A stretch of DNA of 64,000 nt. Source: Spirochaetae bacterium HGW-Spirochaetae-1. GTDB lineage: Bacteria; Spirochaetota; UBA4802; UBA5550. Shown in pieces: positions 24,702-33,753 of the stretch (positions are counted from its first letter, which is position 1; each line of letters opens with the position of its first letter). The notes below the pieces were generated by a model that saw only the letters and a program-made list of their open reading frames with translations, was not told where the DNA came from and did not search any database. Location of the stretch: assembly GCA_002839375.1 (NCBI GenBank), contig PGXY01000004.1, forward strand, positions 177,612-241,611, given 5' to 3'. The translations under genes and the position numbers were made by a program.

Positions 24702-25901
24702 GTGAATAAATACACGCTCATCATAGGATTGGTATGTTTTTTCTTCCCGCATCATGCCCTGAGCCGGGACATTGATCTTGACGCCATTTACATTAAAAAG
24801 AACTCCCCGTATCACTCGAAGCTCATGGCATCGAAACTCGATGCCTATGCAGTTGCTGCATCACGCTTCATAGTACGTGATGTCATTTTTGCCGACTGGA
24901 TAAACGGTCATGAGATCATCTATATACGTGAACTCCCCGAAACGAATATAATCAGTTCTTATCATCTCGATCGCCAGGGCCACAGGGAAATCGCCCGAAT
25001 TTCCGGTACAGTCACGGCGTCTGTCCTGAGCCTTGACGGACGATATCTGTACCTTAAAATGCTCACAATTGGAAAACATCCAGTCCCTGTAAACAGCAGG
25101 ATAGTCCTCAATATCGTCAGCCGAAATATGAAAAGTGAAAAGGCTCCTTTCCCTTTCCTGGATTTCACCCTTTCTCCCACGGGCGGCATTCTTGTTGAAT
25201 CAGACCGCGGCATAATAGAATACTTCCCTGATTCGGAAAGTTCTAAAATCATCCTGCAAAAAAAAGAATACACATCGCTGTTCGATGGAAACAATCCGAT
25301 TATGCTGCACCAGGCTTCCAACAAAAAAAACAGCCTCATCATAAGCGGCAGCGGCGGCCAGTATTCAGCCTATTTACTCACCGGTAAAAATAAAAGTAAA
25401 ATCGATGATATGACCTCGGCTACGGAGCTTTTCTGGATAAGCAACCATGAACTCCTGTACCGCTCCGGTTATACCGGCGAATACTCCATCACCCTGTATA
25501 ATATTTTAAAGGGGAAAAAAGAAAGGATCATCTCCGGTTCCCTGAATACCAACCTCCACGCTCCCCGACACGGTGGTCCTGTTTCTCTGCTCCTCAACCA
25601 GATTATTACGCTCTATACCCCTATGGACCGGTCGCTCTTTATGACAGGACTGGAGGGCGAGGACGTGCGATTCTCCCCCGACGGCAGCCATTTTGTTTCC
25701 CTGCTCTATAAAAAACTTTTTCTCTCACGGACCGAATCTTCACGGATACGGAACAGGGAATTGATCAGGAACTCAGAAACCCTCATTTCTCTATACCGCG
25801 CTATTAATAGCGATACATCCCAATGGGAAAATGAGTATACGGGACAGTATATCGAAAAAAAAATCGGTACCTATACAATGTTTATCAAATCGAAATATTG
25901 A
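24702..25901 (+). CDS. Secreted protein of unknown family, propeller-like
   Basis: The 399-residue protein begins at a GTG with no obvious ribosome-binding site, 43 bp after the LysM gene, and has a Sec signal (cleavage near A-L-S-R, residues about 18-22). The body shows beta-strand repeats with 'S-P-[TD]-G' and 'L-S-L-D-G-R-Y-L-Y' turns, as in TolB/WD40-like propellers, but no firm family match can be made by eye. It is periplasmic by signal, and in an apparent operon with a thioredoxin-like protein, a lipoprotein and an M50 protease. Confidence 0.6.
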   Translation: MNKYTLIIGLVCFFFPHHALSRDIDLDAIYIKKNSPYHSKLMASKLDAYAVAASRFIVRDVIFADWINGHEIIYIRELPETNIISSYHLDRQGHREIARISGTVTASVLSLDGRYLYLKMLTIGKHPVPVNSRIVLNIVSRNMKSEKAPFPFLDFTLSPTGGILVESDRGIIEYFPDSESSKIILQKKEYTSLFDGNNPIMLHQASNKKNSLIISGSGGQYSAYLLTGKNKSKIDDMTSATELFWISNHELLYRSGYTGEYSITLYNILKGKKERIISGSLNTNLHAPRHGGPVSLLLNQIITLYTPMDRSLFMTGLEGEDVRFSPDGSHFVSLLYKKLFLSRTESSRIRNRELIRNSETLISLYRAINSDTSQWENEYTGQYIEKKIGTYTMFIKSKY

Positions 25902-25925
25902 AAAGTAAGGCGGGCTTATACAGAC

Positions 25926-26441
25926 ATGAAGAATATCAGTAAAAAAAAGATCCTTTCTTATATCATTGAATTGGTTGTCTTCATGATAGTTGCTGCGGGC
26001 ATCATGCACTGGCAATCGAGAAACATGCTCTCAACGGATTCCCCGGCTCCCCCTTTCACATTGACCACTCTGGAGGGCGAATCCCTTACACTGGAAAGCC
26101 TGAAAGGCAAAAAAACCGTCCTCTACTTCTTTGCCCCCTGGTGCACCGTATGTCGATTCTCATCGAAAAATATTGCATCGATACGAAAGGCCACGGATCC
26201 CCGTAAAATAAACGTAGTGGCCGTGGCCCTGTCATATGACAGTGCCGATGAGATCAGAAAGTTCAGTCGCGACCATGATCTGACTGTTCCCATTCTTCTG
26301 GGCACGGAAGATACGGGAAGAGACTACCACGTCAATGCCTTTCCCTCCATATACATCCTCGACAGGGAAGGCCGTATCCGTTCACACTTGGTCGGCTATA
26401 GCACCGAAGCCGGTATCAGGCTGAGACTTTTTTTCCTTTAG
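25926..26441 (+). CDS. TlpA/ResA-like membrane-anchored thioredoxin
   Basis: The 171-residue protein has an uncleaved N-terminal TM helix (about residues 11-28) and a periplasmic thioredoxin fold of the AhpC/TSA-Redoxin type. The active site is W-C-T-V-C (Cys73, Cys76), preceded by 'Y-F-F-A-P', and the cis-proline loop is 'A-F-P-S-I-Y'. Such proteins reduce or exchange disulfides in exported proteins or apocytochromes. No cytochrome biogenesis genes are near, so the client is open. It lies 24 bp after the previous gene. Confidence 0.85.
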   Translation: MKNISKKKILSYIIELVVFMIVAAGIMHWQSRNMLSTDSPAPPFTLTTLEGESLTLESLKGKKTVLYFFAPWCTVCRFSSKNIASIRKATDPRKINVVAVALSYDSADEIRKFSRDHDLTVPILLGTEDTGRDYHVNAFPSIYILDREGRIRSHLVGYSTEAGIRLRLFFL

Positions 26442-26499
26442 AATATTCCTGCTAAACAAAAAACTGAAACAACTATTCAATGGGAGATACTCTTTATTC

Positions 26500-26976
26500 A
26501 TGAAACGAAATATTTTCACCATAACCCTTCTGTCACTCATAATCCTGTGGGGCCTTTCATGCGGGCCCACCGTCTCCTATTCGGTACGCGATACCTATAC
26601 GGAGGAAGGTGGTGTTGCCCGCTTCGGCCATATCCGGCTTAACGGAATCAGCATCCCTCCCGTTTTTACCCTGGTCATAGCTGCAAACGGCACAACATTC
26701 CGGTTTTTTCAGCTCAGCGGCCCTGTCGGACCTGCGGGATATCATCCTGTCCAACCCGTGCGTGTAGCGTCAGCGGCGGGTCGAATAACCCGTGAAGACC
26801 TGGTCAGGGGATGGTACGAGGGCCGGTCCCGCCTCGGGGAAACGCCGGATAACTGGATATTTGTCGCATGGCCCGGTGGAAGCGCCTTTGTATCGCCCCG
26901 TGAACTTCAGCGTCTCGTAAAAGAGATGGGACTTACGCCTATCCCCATCACAAAAAAACAGGAGGTGCTGATCTGA
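26500..26976 (+). CDS. Hypothetical lipoprotein in M50 protease operon
   Basis: The 158-residue protein has a clear lipobox G-L-S-C (Cys21). The mature part begins with 'V-R-D-T-Y-T-E-E-G' and has a glycine/proline-rich mid part ('F-R-F-F-Q-L-S-G-P-V-G-P-A-G-Y-H-P'); no family was recognised. Its stop codon overlaps the start of the M50 protease gene (TGATG), so the two should be translationally coupled, and it may be the protease's partner or substrate, which is inference. Confidence 0.65.
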   Translation: MKRNIFTITLLSLIILWGLSCGPTVSYSVRDTYTEEGGVARFGHIRLNGISIPPVFTLVIAANGTTFRFFQLSGPVGPAGYHPVQPVRVASAAGRITREDLVRGWYEGRSRLGETPDNWIFVAWPGGSAFVSPRELQRLVKEMGLTPIPITKKQEVLI

Positions 26977-27929
26977 TGATGCAGCGCTTCATTCAGAAAG
27001 CCAAAGTATTTCTGAAAAATTATTTCAACCGGTTAAACACCGGCATCCGCCGCCCGGTCTACGTGGAAAACCCCGATGAAATCACTTTACCCGATTCCCG
27101 GCCTTCACCGGTATGGCCGAACATTGTCCTTTTCCTCCTGACCGTAATCAGTACGACCTACGCGGGCGCCTATAAGGGAAATGATTTTCTGTCCTTCTTT
27201 ATGAGCGGATTTTCCTATTCCATCACACTCATGGCCATTCTCCTGTGCCATGAATTCGGCCATTATTTTGCAGCCCGGGCCTTCGGTATCCGGGCCACCC
27301 TCCCCTACTTTATTCCCCTGCCCTTCCCTCCCGTGGGAACCATGGGCGCCGTGATAAAAACCCGATCACCCATTCCGCACCGGCGAGCCCTTTTTTATGT
27401 GGGAGCCATGGGCCCCCTGCCGGGATTTATCGTCAGCCTGGCCGCATCAATTGCGGGAATATATCTCTCGGAAATCAAGCCCCTTCCCCCTACAGGTGGT
27501 GAGATTCCCGTGATAATCTTCGGAGATTCTCTTCTCTATGGCTTTATCGTTCGCTTTTTCCACGGCACTATTCCCGCCGGCCATGATATTTTTCTTTCTC
27601 CCTATGCATGGGCAGGATGGATCGGTTTTCTCATCACTGGGCTCAATCTCATGCCACTGGGCCAGCTCGATGGCGGGCATATCCTTTACGCGCTCATCGG
27701 TCCCAAACAGCGCTATTTCGGATGGTTTGCCCTTGCCATGCTCATCGTTCTTTCCTTCTTTTTCCCGGGCTGGCTTTTCTGGATAGCCGCAACGCTTCTT
27801 TTCCTCATGGTGGCCCATCCACCCGTAGAAAACGGCCCTGCACTCTCCACAGGAGAAAAGGCCCTGGGATGGTTCTGCATGCTGATCTTCATCCTGACTT
27901 TCATACCGGTCCCGGTCAGCTTGTTATAA
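26976..27929 (+). CDS. Site-2 protease family (M50) membrane metalloprotease
   Basis: The 317-residue polytopic protein has H-E-F-G-H (92-96), the zinc-binding H-E-x-x-H of site-2 proteases, inside a TM helix. The third ligand region is 'N-L-M-P-L-G-Q-L-D-G-G-H' (224-235). 'A-R-A-F-G-I' follows the HExxH as in eukaryotic-like and SpoIVFB/EGY-type homologues. No PDZ domain is present, so it is not a standard RseP. It should cleave substrates within the inner membrane. AGGAGG lies ten bases upstream and the start overlaps the lipoprotein stop. A bidirectional terminator follows. Confidence 0.88.
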   Translation: MMQRFIQKAKVFLKNYFNRLNTGIRRPVYVENPDEITLPDSRPSPVWPNIVLFLLTVISTTYAGAYKGNDFLSFFMSGFSYSITLMAILLCHEFGHYFAARAFGIRATLPYFIPLPFPPVGTMGAVIKTRSPIPHRRALFYVGAMGPLPGFIVSLAASIAGIYLSEIKPLPPTGGEIPVIIFGDSLLYGFIVRFFHGTIPAGHDIFLSPYAWAGWIGFLITGLNLMPLGQLDGGHILYALIGPKQRYFGWFALAMLIVLSFFFPGWLFWIAATLLFLMVAHPPVENGPALSTGEKALGWFCMLIFILTFIPVPVSLL

Positions 27930-27936
27930 CGACATT

Positions 27937-27966
27937 AAAGAACCCGGATTGAATTCCGGGTTCTTT
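27937..27966. terminator. Bidirectional Rho-independent terminator
   Basis: AAAGAACCCGGA (27937-27948) pairs perfectly with TCCGGGTTCTTT (27955-27966) around a 6-base loop, with A/T runs at both ends. It lies between two convergent genes (M50 protease and DUF2059-like). Confidence 0.8.
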
Positions 27967-27991
27967 GTATACAAAGCAATTACTCTATTTA

Positions 27992-28813
27992 TCATTTTAA
28001 CTCTTTTTTTAGTATCTCCGCCAGCGCTGTTCCATAGCGCTGCGCATACTTCTCAAAGGCATAAATCGTGGCATCACTCATGAGCTTCGCGAAATAATGC
28101 CCATGCTGCGATTCATAAAAGGATATATATTCACGAAGCTCATCGTCCGAAGCCGTGTTATACATGTAGAGGAAGGTTACCATAATCTGTCCCTTCACCT
28201 GTGCATCGAGCCTGTCATTGATCTGTTTCAGCTGTGCTTCCAGCTCCTCGACCGACTTCTTCTGACCCTCTATCTGCACTGCATTAAAGCCCTGGAGAAA
28301 ACTTTTAAAGAAAACCGACAATACCTGTTTGCTGAGCTGCGATGCCTCCAGAACCGCGTCCAGTTTCTGTACCAGCACCATTCTCTCATCGGAGGGGGGT
28401 TCCGATTGCAGTTTCATGGCATAGATGCTCATTTTCCGGTACTCCTCCGGTGTGGTCATTTTCACTTCCAGGTCCACCATTTTCTTTGCCAGGGGAGAGT
28501 TATACCAGTCCAACACCGGTCTCAGTCCCGATACCGAGGCATTCTTTTCCAGGTAATCGGTCATATCGGCATGGAATGCATTATTGCCAAAGGCCCTCAT
28601 CATGGACTGTTCTATCAGGCTGTAAACCCTGTATTCCATATAATTTTTCTGAGCCTCAAGCTGTGCCTTGAAAAGCGAGGGATACTGAGACACCTGGGTT
28701 TTAGAGCCTGAAACAGTGAGAAGTCGATCAACAGCATCACGAAGGTCTTCACCTGAGTAGGCAAAAGATGACAGAAACAAGATAAACAGCACAATGACTG
28801 ATTTTTTGGCCAT
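27992..28813 (-). CDS. DUF2059-like exported protein
   Basis: The protein has about 273 residues from the ATG at 28813 (an ATG 12 bases upstream is possible but has no spaced ribosome-binding site). It has a Sec signal ('V-L-F-I-L-F-L-S-S-F-A-Y-S'). The C-terminal 'F-x-x-x-[YF]-...E-L-x-E-Y-I-S-F-Y-E-S-x-x-G-x-[YH]-F' pattern is that of DUF2059. The N-terminal half contains a second, weaker related motif ('L-R-P-V-L-D-W-Y-N-S-P-L-A-K-K-M'), so the domain may be duplicated. It should act in the periplasm; the function is unknown. Confidence 0.72.
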   Translation of the reverse strand: MAKKSVIVLFILFLSSFAYSGEDLRDAVDRLLTVSGSKTQVSQYPSLFKAQLEAQKNYMEYRVYSLIEQSMMRAFGNNAFHADMTDYLEKNASVSGLRPVLDWYNSPLAKKMVDLEVKMTTPEEYRKMSIYAMKLQSEPPSDERMVLVQKLDAVLEASQLSKQVLSVFFKSFLQGFNAVQIEGQKKSVEELEAQLKQINDRLDAQVKGQIMVTFLYMYNTASDDELREYISFYESQHGHYFAKLMSDATIYAFEKYAQRYGTALAEILKKELK

Positions 28814-28991
28814 GATAACATCCATCCTTTACATTAATATGAGTGCATTAAATGAATGCTTCATATACGTGTTTCATAACACCGTCAAGATATTTATCCC
28901 CCAGGGTAGCAGCGCCACGGTCATATTTCCAGTTGACATTCACTACAACTGCATCGCAGTATGACCTGGAGACGTTGCATGGAGGTTAATT

Positions 28992-29306
28992 GTGAATTTT
29001 GCAGCAGTACTACTCATTGCTTTTCTCATAACAGTCACCATGAAAACCTACCGCCGAATATATTCCCTGTCCATGGCCGTTGCCCTTCTCTTCGGACTGA
29101 CAACGGCCGCTCTCCTGTACGGACTGAATAAATTCCAGGCTGATCCGTCATGGTCAATCATCGGGCAGGGCATTACAAAAAATGTGTATCTGCACTTCAT
29201 GGCCCTGTGGTATGCCTTTGACATCATCTGTTCCGCCATCATAATCAGAAGGTACATCAAATACCTGAAACTGAACAATCTTCCTCCCTTTTCCCGTCAG
29301 GCATAG
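28992..29306 (+). CDS. Hypothetical small membrane protein
   Basis: The 104-residue protein starts at a GTG with GGAGG six bases upstream. It has three hydrophobic segments (about 3-18, 27-45, 68-88) and ends in a basic tail. No family was recognised. It overlaps by 10 bp, tail to tail, with the large activase gene on the other strand. Confidence 0.6.
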   Translation: MNFAAVLLIAFLITVTMKTYRRIYSLSMAVALLFGLTTAALLYGLNKFQADPSWSIIGQGITKNVYLHFMALWYAFDIICSAIIIRRYIKYLKLNNLPPFSRQA

Positions 29307-32300
29307 CATCGTTCCCGCTCCAGGTCTTCCTGCGTCGGCCTTTTCCTGGGGTATTTCAGATAGGGGATAATAGCTTCATTTTTAAAGCTGCCCGTGCCGT
29401 CATATTCAATGGTAACGACGGGAATGCCCGTTATCTCCTCGATATGCTGTGCCATGGCCTGTGTAACCAGTGAAGGACAGCAGAAGGACGGATTCATCTG
29501 TACAAAGAGAGCTATATCATCATGCCGGGAAACCAGTGAAAGAATCTTCAGGGCATTTTCCATGGACTCACCGCTCTGTTCTATGTGGAGATTGAATCTC
29601 TCCAGCGCTTCCCCGGTGAGTGCAGCAGTATGCTCTTCCTCTTCCTGCAATATCCGATTGAAGGAATTCTGATATCGTCGTTCAAAAACCGCAATGGCCT
29701 CTTTCAGAACTCGTGACGTCATGGCCTCGACATAATTGCCTTCCCGAAACCATTTCCTGATATAGGGATCGGCAATGATCTTGAGCATTTCGCTGTATGG
29801 CGTCGGAATTACCTCACCGCCATTGGCCTCAATAGTCTTTACCAGGTTCTGATTCATAATATCATTGTCCCGTACGTAGAGATCACCGAATATGGCCACC
29901 TTAGGCCGTTCAGTCCTCACCAGTTCCACGCCTTCAAAGAGCGTCACTACTTCTTCTATCGCCTGCTCCCGGTTATGATCCTGCCTGAAGGCCTCCCTGA
30001 TGATTTCCATGGACTGTTCAATAACCCTGTCCGTTGATCCCGGCACCACCTCGTAGGGCCTCACCCGGCATCCCATTTTCCTGATCATGCCGCTGAACAT
30101 AAAGGCGAGATACATGTTGATGCCGGCCTTGATGGACACATCGGTAAAGGTAATCCTGCCCGTGTATACTTCCACGTTTTCCATGCCGTTCCCCATGTCT
30201 TCGAATAGGCTCTTTGTGTAATAAGGAAACATGCCCAGATTGCACGATATGCGGGAATTGATATTCCAGACCACGGTTCGGGCCGGGTCCAGATTATTCT
30301 TTCGGATATATTCGGCAAAATTCTGCACCATAATATTAAGAGGGATACACTGTCCCGTGTTGTGACTGAGGCTCCGCTGAATTGACTCATTGCTCTCATC
30401 GACAACCCTGGCATCAACACCCTCATGCTGAAGCACCGCCGCCATAAGCTCTCCCAGGAGGTTGTCCCATCGCGGCAGCAGGAGTGTTTTACCCTTCAGT
30501 ATTCGTACGTCATTGCATACTACGGGGTTTATCTGTTCATACCGGGCAGATTTTCGTTGTGCGTGGCTTTCAAAGTGATTTCTGAAAGAACGGATACCTG
30601 CCTCTATTCTCGTCTCATATCCCACGCTGGAATCGTGTTCATCAAGCTGCAGGATAAGGTATGGTTTCTCGTGGGCATCCATTATCTTTTTAAAATATTC
30701 CACGGTATACGCATCGGGTGTGCATTTGAATGATGTAACAAGAACGGGATAGAGACCGCTGCTATTGGCGATTTTCTCCGCCGACTCCAGTATCTGCGAT
30801 GCATAGTGCCAGTGAAAAGCCTTGAGAATGGGACCTATGGGTTTTCGGGATACGGTCGATTCGGGCAGCATATCCTGGAAAAAGGCCCTGACTCCCAGCT
30901 TCCCGAAAATCTCCGGGATTCCCTTGTTCATGGCCGGGGAGAGGACAGTATACGGCCTTCCCAGAAGAACGACATCAACATCATCGCCCCTCATGTTTTG
31001 CTGAAATATCTGCCGCAGCATCTTCTCTGTCCGGGAATGTTTTTTAAGAGCCGCTTCATAGGCTGAGGATACCTGGGGATATGAAATCCTTCCCTGCGTT
31101 ATCCTTCGCAGCATCTTAAACAGCTGTACCTTCATCATCATACTGTTCCCCAGGGAACGCACAACCGGAGAAAGAATTATGTCTTTGTTCCTGAACTCAG
31201 CCGTGCATGAGATAATAGAAGGTACATACTGCGTATAATAGCAATAGTTTCGCCGTAATTCCCTGTCCTTCTTTTTCTCCATATATACGGGCAAAAATAT
31301 ATAATCGGCCTTCGTACTGAGCCAGGAAACATGCCCGTGCAGCTCCGACATGGGTGCACAGAATTCCGCGCCGGTAATTTTTTTCCCTTCCTGCACACCG
31401 TTACGAAATCCCTCGCTTGTCACTGTCTTCACTCCCAAACGATGAAAGAAATCCTTCCAGAGCTGCACATCCTCAAAAAGATACAGCGCCGCCGGGATTC
31501 CTACAGTGATATCAAACATATGTTCCACAGGTGACTCTGTTTTTAGAACTTTTTTCCGGTCCCTGATGAGATCAAAACCCGAAGTGTTCCGATTTACAAA
31601 TTTTTTTGTCTCGTAATCCCTTCCGCACAAAAAGCCGAAAGCCACCGTATCGTCCCCCACTTCGGCAATCTTGATTTTACAATGATTGCCGCAGAGTTCA
31701 CATACCTCGCTCCGTACCGGTACTTTTTGCCGGTACAGTGATATCCCCCGGAAATCCGTTCCCGATATTCCCTTGTCCTGTACACAGAGAGCCACTCCCA
31801 GGGCCCCGGTAAGATGACAATAACGCGATACCATTATGGGCTTTCCCAGGCGCTGCTCGAATGCCGCTACCAGGGCCCTGTTCTTTGCCGTGGCCCCCTG
31901 GAAGAATATTTTATCACCGATATTCTTTTCGATTGCCACCTTGGTAAGATAATTCTCCCGCACGGAATGAAGGACCGAGGCCAGCACCTCGCCGATGCCG
32001 AATCCCTCGCTGAGATAATAATTGATATCCCTTTCCATGAATACGGTGCAGCGGTCGCTGGCCAGGGGCGCCCTGGCCTTTTCCGCCCTTCCCGAATATT
32101 CCTCCAGGGGACACCCAAGTTTACGGGCCTGCTCCTCGATAAAGCTGCCCGTGCCTGCCGCGCACACATTGTTCATGATTGAAAAGGTCACCATGCCGTT
32201 TTTCATAGTTGTAAACTTTGCGTCCTGGCCGCCGATTTCTATTATTGTGTCGACTCCGGGATCAAGGGAATAGGCAGCCCTGGCATGGGCCGTAATCTCA

Positions 32301-33559
32301 TCGATCACCTCATCGGCTCCAATAATGCTTCCTACAAATTTTCTTCCGGAACCCGTCGTCCCCACACCCAGGAATTCGAAGGAAACACCGTACTCATCAT
32401 GTATATGATCTATGGCCTCAAATATGGTTTGCACCGCCTCGATGGGTCGCCCCGCTGTTCTGGTATACAATCCGGCCACTACTTTTCCGGAACATTCCAT
32501 CACCACGGCCTTGGTACTGGTGGAACCTATATCTATACCAAGGTAAACAGGCATGTGCCGTTCCCTTATCTCTTCGTATATATCCACCTCAACGGGAGTG
32601 GCCATGGAAAAGAGCGATGAAACATAGGTGAAACTGTAAAGGCCGGTAAATTCAGGATATGTCGACAGGGACAGAGCCAGGGGTTCATAGTGATAGGCCC
32701 TTACAGATTTTTCCTCCCTGAATAAACTTTCAGCTGTTGAAAAATGGCATGCATTTGTATTCCTTTTCTTATTCTTATCTATTTTTTCTGACTCATCTAT
32801 AAACTCCAGGGCTGTACCAATGGCGCCGTAAAGATGGGACATAGAATCAACAGTGATCTCCATCCCCGTGAGTTCCGACAGATGCTTCACCACGGCGCTG
32901 TTCAGGGAAACCCCGCCTGTCATGATCAGGGGAGAGCATGGTTTCTCATTACTGAACAGTGTTTCCACCACGTTCTTTGCCAGGCCGTAACAGAGTCCAT
33001 CACAGATTTCCTCCAGGCTGTAGCCCTCCTGCTGGGCATGAATCAGGTCCGTCTTGGCGAACACGGAACACCGTGAAGCAATTCGTGGGATGGTTCCCCT
33101 GTTATCAGCGGCAATAGCACTGAAGGCACCGATATCGGAAAGATTGAGCCTGCGGGCCTGCTGATCAAGAAAACTGCCCGTCCCTGCCGCGCATGAAGAA
33201 TTGGATTTATAGTTGAGATAATTTCCCTCATCATCAAAAAGCAGGAGACCAAATTTTTCACCGCCGATAATAAGCATGGACCCTACCCTTTCATGGAGAT
33301 GTCTTGCCGCTGTTATAACTGCCACCCTGTTGTCATACCGGGCGCCGGCGCTTAAGATATCCGGCGTCGAAGACGTAATGGCCACACCGGTTATTCCAGG
33401 CAGGCCGAATTCTTCGAGGCCTTTTAAAATCGTTTCTTTAATGTGCCCTTCATGAAAAGCATAGAATGATTTAATAATTTTCTTCTCTTCTGTCATGACC
33501 ACCATGGCTACGGCAATGGAGCCCGTATCGATACCCAATACATACGTGTTTTGATTCAT
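29297..33559 (-). CDS. 2-Hydroxyacyl-CoA dehydratase activase-related giant fusion protein
   Basis: The 1420-residue protein starts at 33559, where GGGGAG lies about eight bases upstream. It has two consecutive BadF/BadG/HgdC-type ASKHA ATPase domains. Each has the phosphate loop ('G-I-D-T-G-S' near the N-terminus, 'G-I-D-I-G-S-T-S-T-K' about residue 340) and the Fe-S-ligand block 'C-A-A-G-T-G-S-F'. A Cys-rich linker (C-E-L-C-G-N-H-C) leads to a DUF2229 domain and a C-terminal part resembling the HgdB/2-HGD_D dehydratase subunit. Such activases use ATP to inject electrons into radical dehydratases of amino-acid fermentation or benzoyl-CoA reductases. No dehydratase genes flank it, so substrate and role are unclear. 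Confidence 0.87.
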   Translation of the reverse strand: MNQNTYVLGIDTGSIAVAMVVMTEEKKIIKSFYAFHEGHIKETILKGLEEFGLPGITGVAITSSTPDILSAGARYDNRVAVITAARHLHERVGSMLIIGGEKFGLLLFDDEGNYLNYKSNSSCAAGTGSFLDQQARRLNLSDIGAFSAIAADNRGTIPRIASRCSVFAKTDLIHAQQEGYSLEEICDGLCYGLAKNVVETLFSNEKPCSPLIMTGGVSLNSAVVKHLSELTGMEITVDSMSHLYGAIGTALEFIDESEKIDKNKKRNTNACHFSTAESLFREEKSVRAYHYEPLALSLSTYPEFTGLYSFTYVSSLFSMATPVEVDIYEEIRERHMPVYLGIDIGSTSTKAVVMECSGKVVAGLYTRTAGRPIEAVQTIFEAIDHIHDEYGVSFEFLGVGTTGSGRKFVGSIIGADEVIDEITAHARAAYSLDPGVDTIIEIGGQDAKFTTMKNGMVTFSIMNNVCAAGTGSFIEEQARKLGCPLEEYSGRAEKARAPLASDRCTVFMERDINYYLSEGFGIGEVLASVLHSVRENYLTKVAIEKNIGDKIFFQGATAKNRALVAAFEQRLGKPIMVSRYCHLTGALGVALCVQDKGISGTDFRGISLYRQKVPVRSEVCELCGNHCKIKIAEVGDDTVAFGFLCGRDYETKKFVNRNTSGFDLIRDRKKVLKTESPVEHMFDITVGIPAALYLFEDVQLWKDFFHRLGVKTVTSEGFRNGVQEGKKITGAEFCAPMSELHGHVSWLSTKADYIFLPVYMEKKKDRELRRNYCYYTQYVPSIISCTAEFRNKDIILSPVVRSLGNSMMMKVQLFKMLRRITQGRISYPQVSSAYEAALKKHSRTEKMLRQIFQQNMRGDDVDVVLLGRPYTVLSPAMNKGIPEIFGKLGVRAFFQDMLPESTVSRKPIGPILKAFHWHYASQILESAEKIANSSGLYPVLVTSFKCTPDAYTVEYFKKIMDAHEKPYLILQLDEHDSSVGYETRIEAGIRSFRNHFESHAQRKSARYEQINPVVCNDVRILKGKTLLLPRWDNLLGELMAAVLQHEGVDARVVDESNESIQRSLSHNTGQCIPLNIMVQNFAEYIRKNNLDPARTVVWNINSRISCNLGMFPYYTKSLFEDMGNGMENVEVYTGRITFTDVSIKAGINMYLAFMFSGMIRKMGCRVRPYEVVPGSTDRVIEQSMEIIREAFRQDHNREQAIEEVVTLFEGVELVRTERPKVAIFGDLYVRDNDIMNQNLVKTIEANGGEVIPTPYSEMLKIIADPYIRKWFREGNYVEAMTSRVLKEAIAVFERRYQNSFNRILQEEEEHTAALTGEALERFNLHIEQSGESMENALKILSLVSRHDDIALFVQMNPSFCCPSLVTQAMAQHIEEITGIPVVTIEYDGTGSFKNEAIIPYLKYPRKRPTQEDLERERCYA

Positions 33560-33732
33560 TTTGTTACTCCCCGGTTTTTCCTGTTCCCAACGATACAATA
33601 CTCCTTCCACTCATTACAAAAGGTGTATGACCTATTATTACCTGATAAAATAGTTATTCCGATGCAGGTTTGATAGAAGCAGTAATCGCAGGATAATGAG
33701 GAGAACATACATGATTTGTCCGGCTAAATCGA

Positions 33733-33750
33733 CCGGAATTAAAATTCCGG
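33733..33750 (-). terminator. Small palindrome after membrane AraC gene, weak terminator
   Basis: CCGGAATT and AATTCCGG are separated by AA and lie just beyond the stop codon of the AraC gene. The stem is short and lacks a U-tract. Confidence 0.3.
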
Positions 33751-33753
33751 AAT

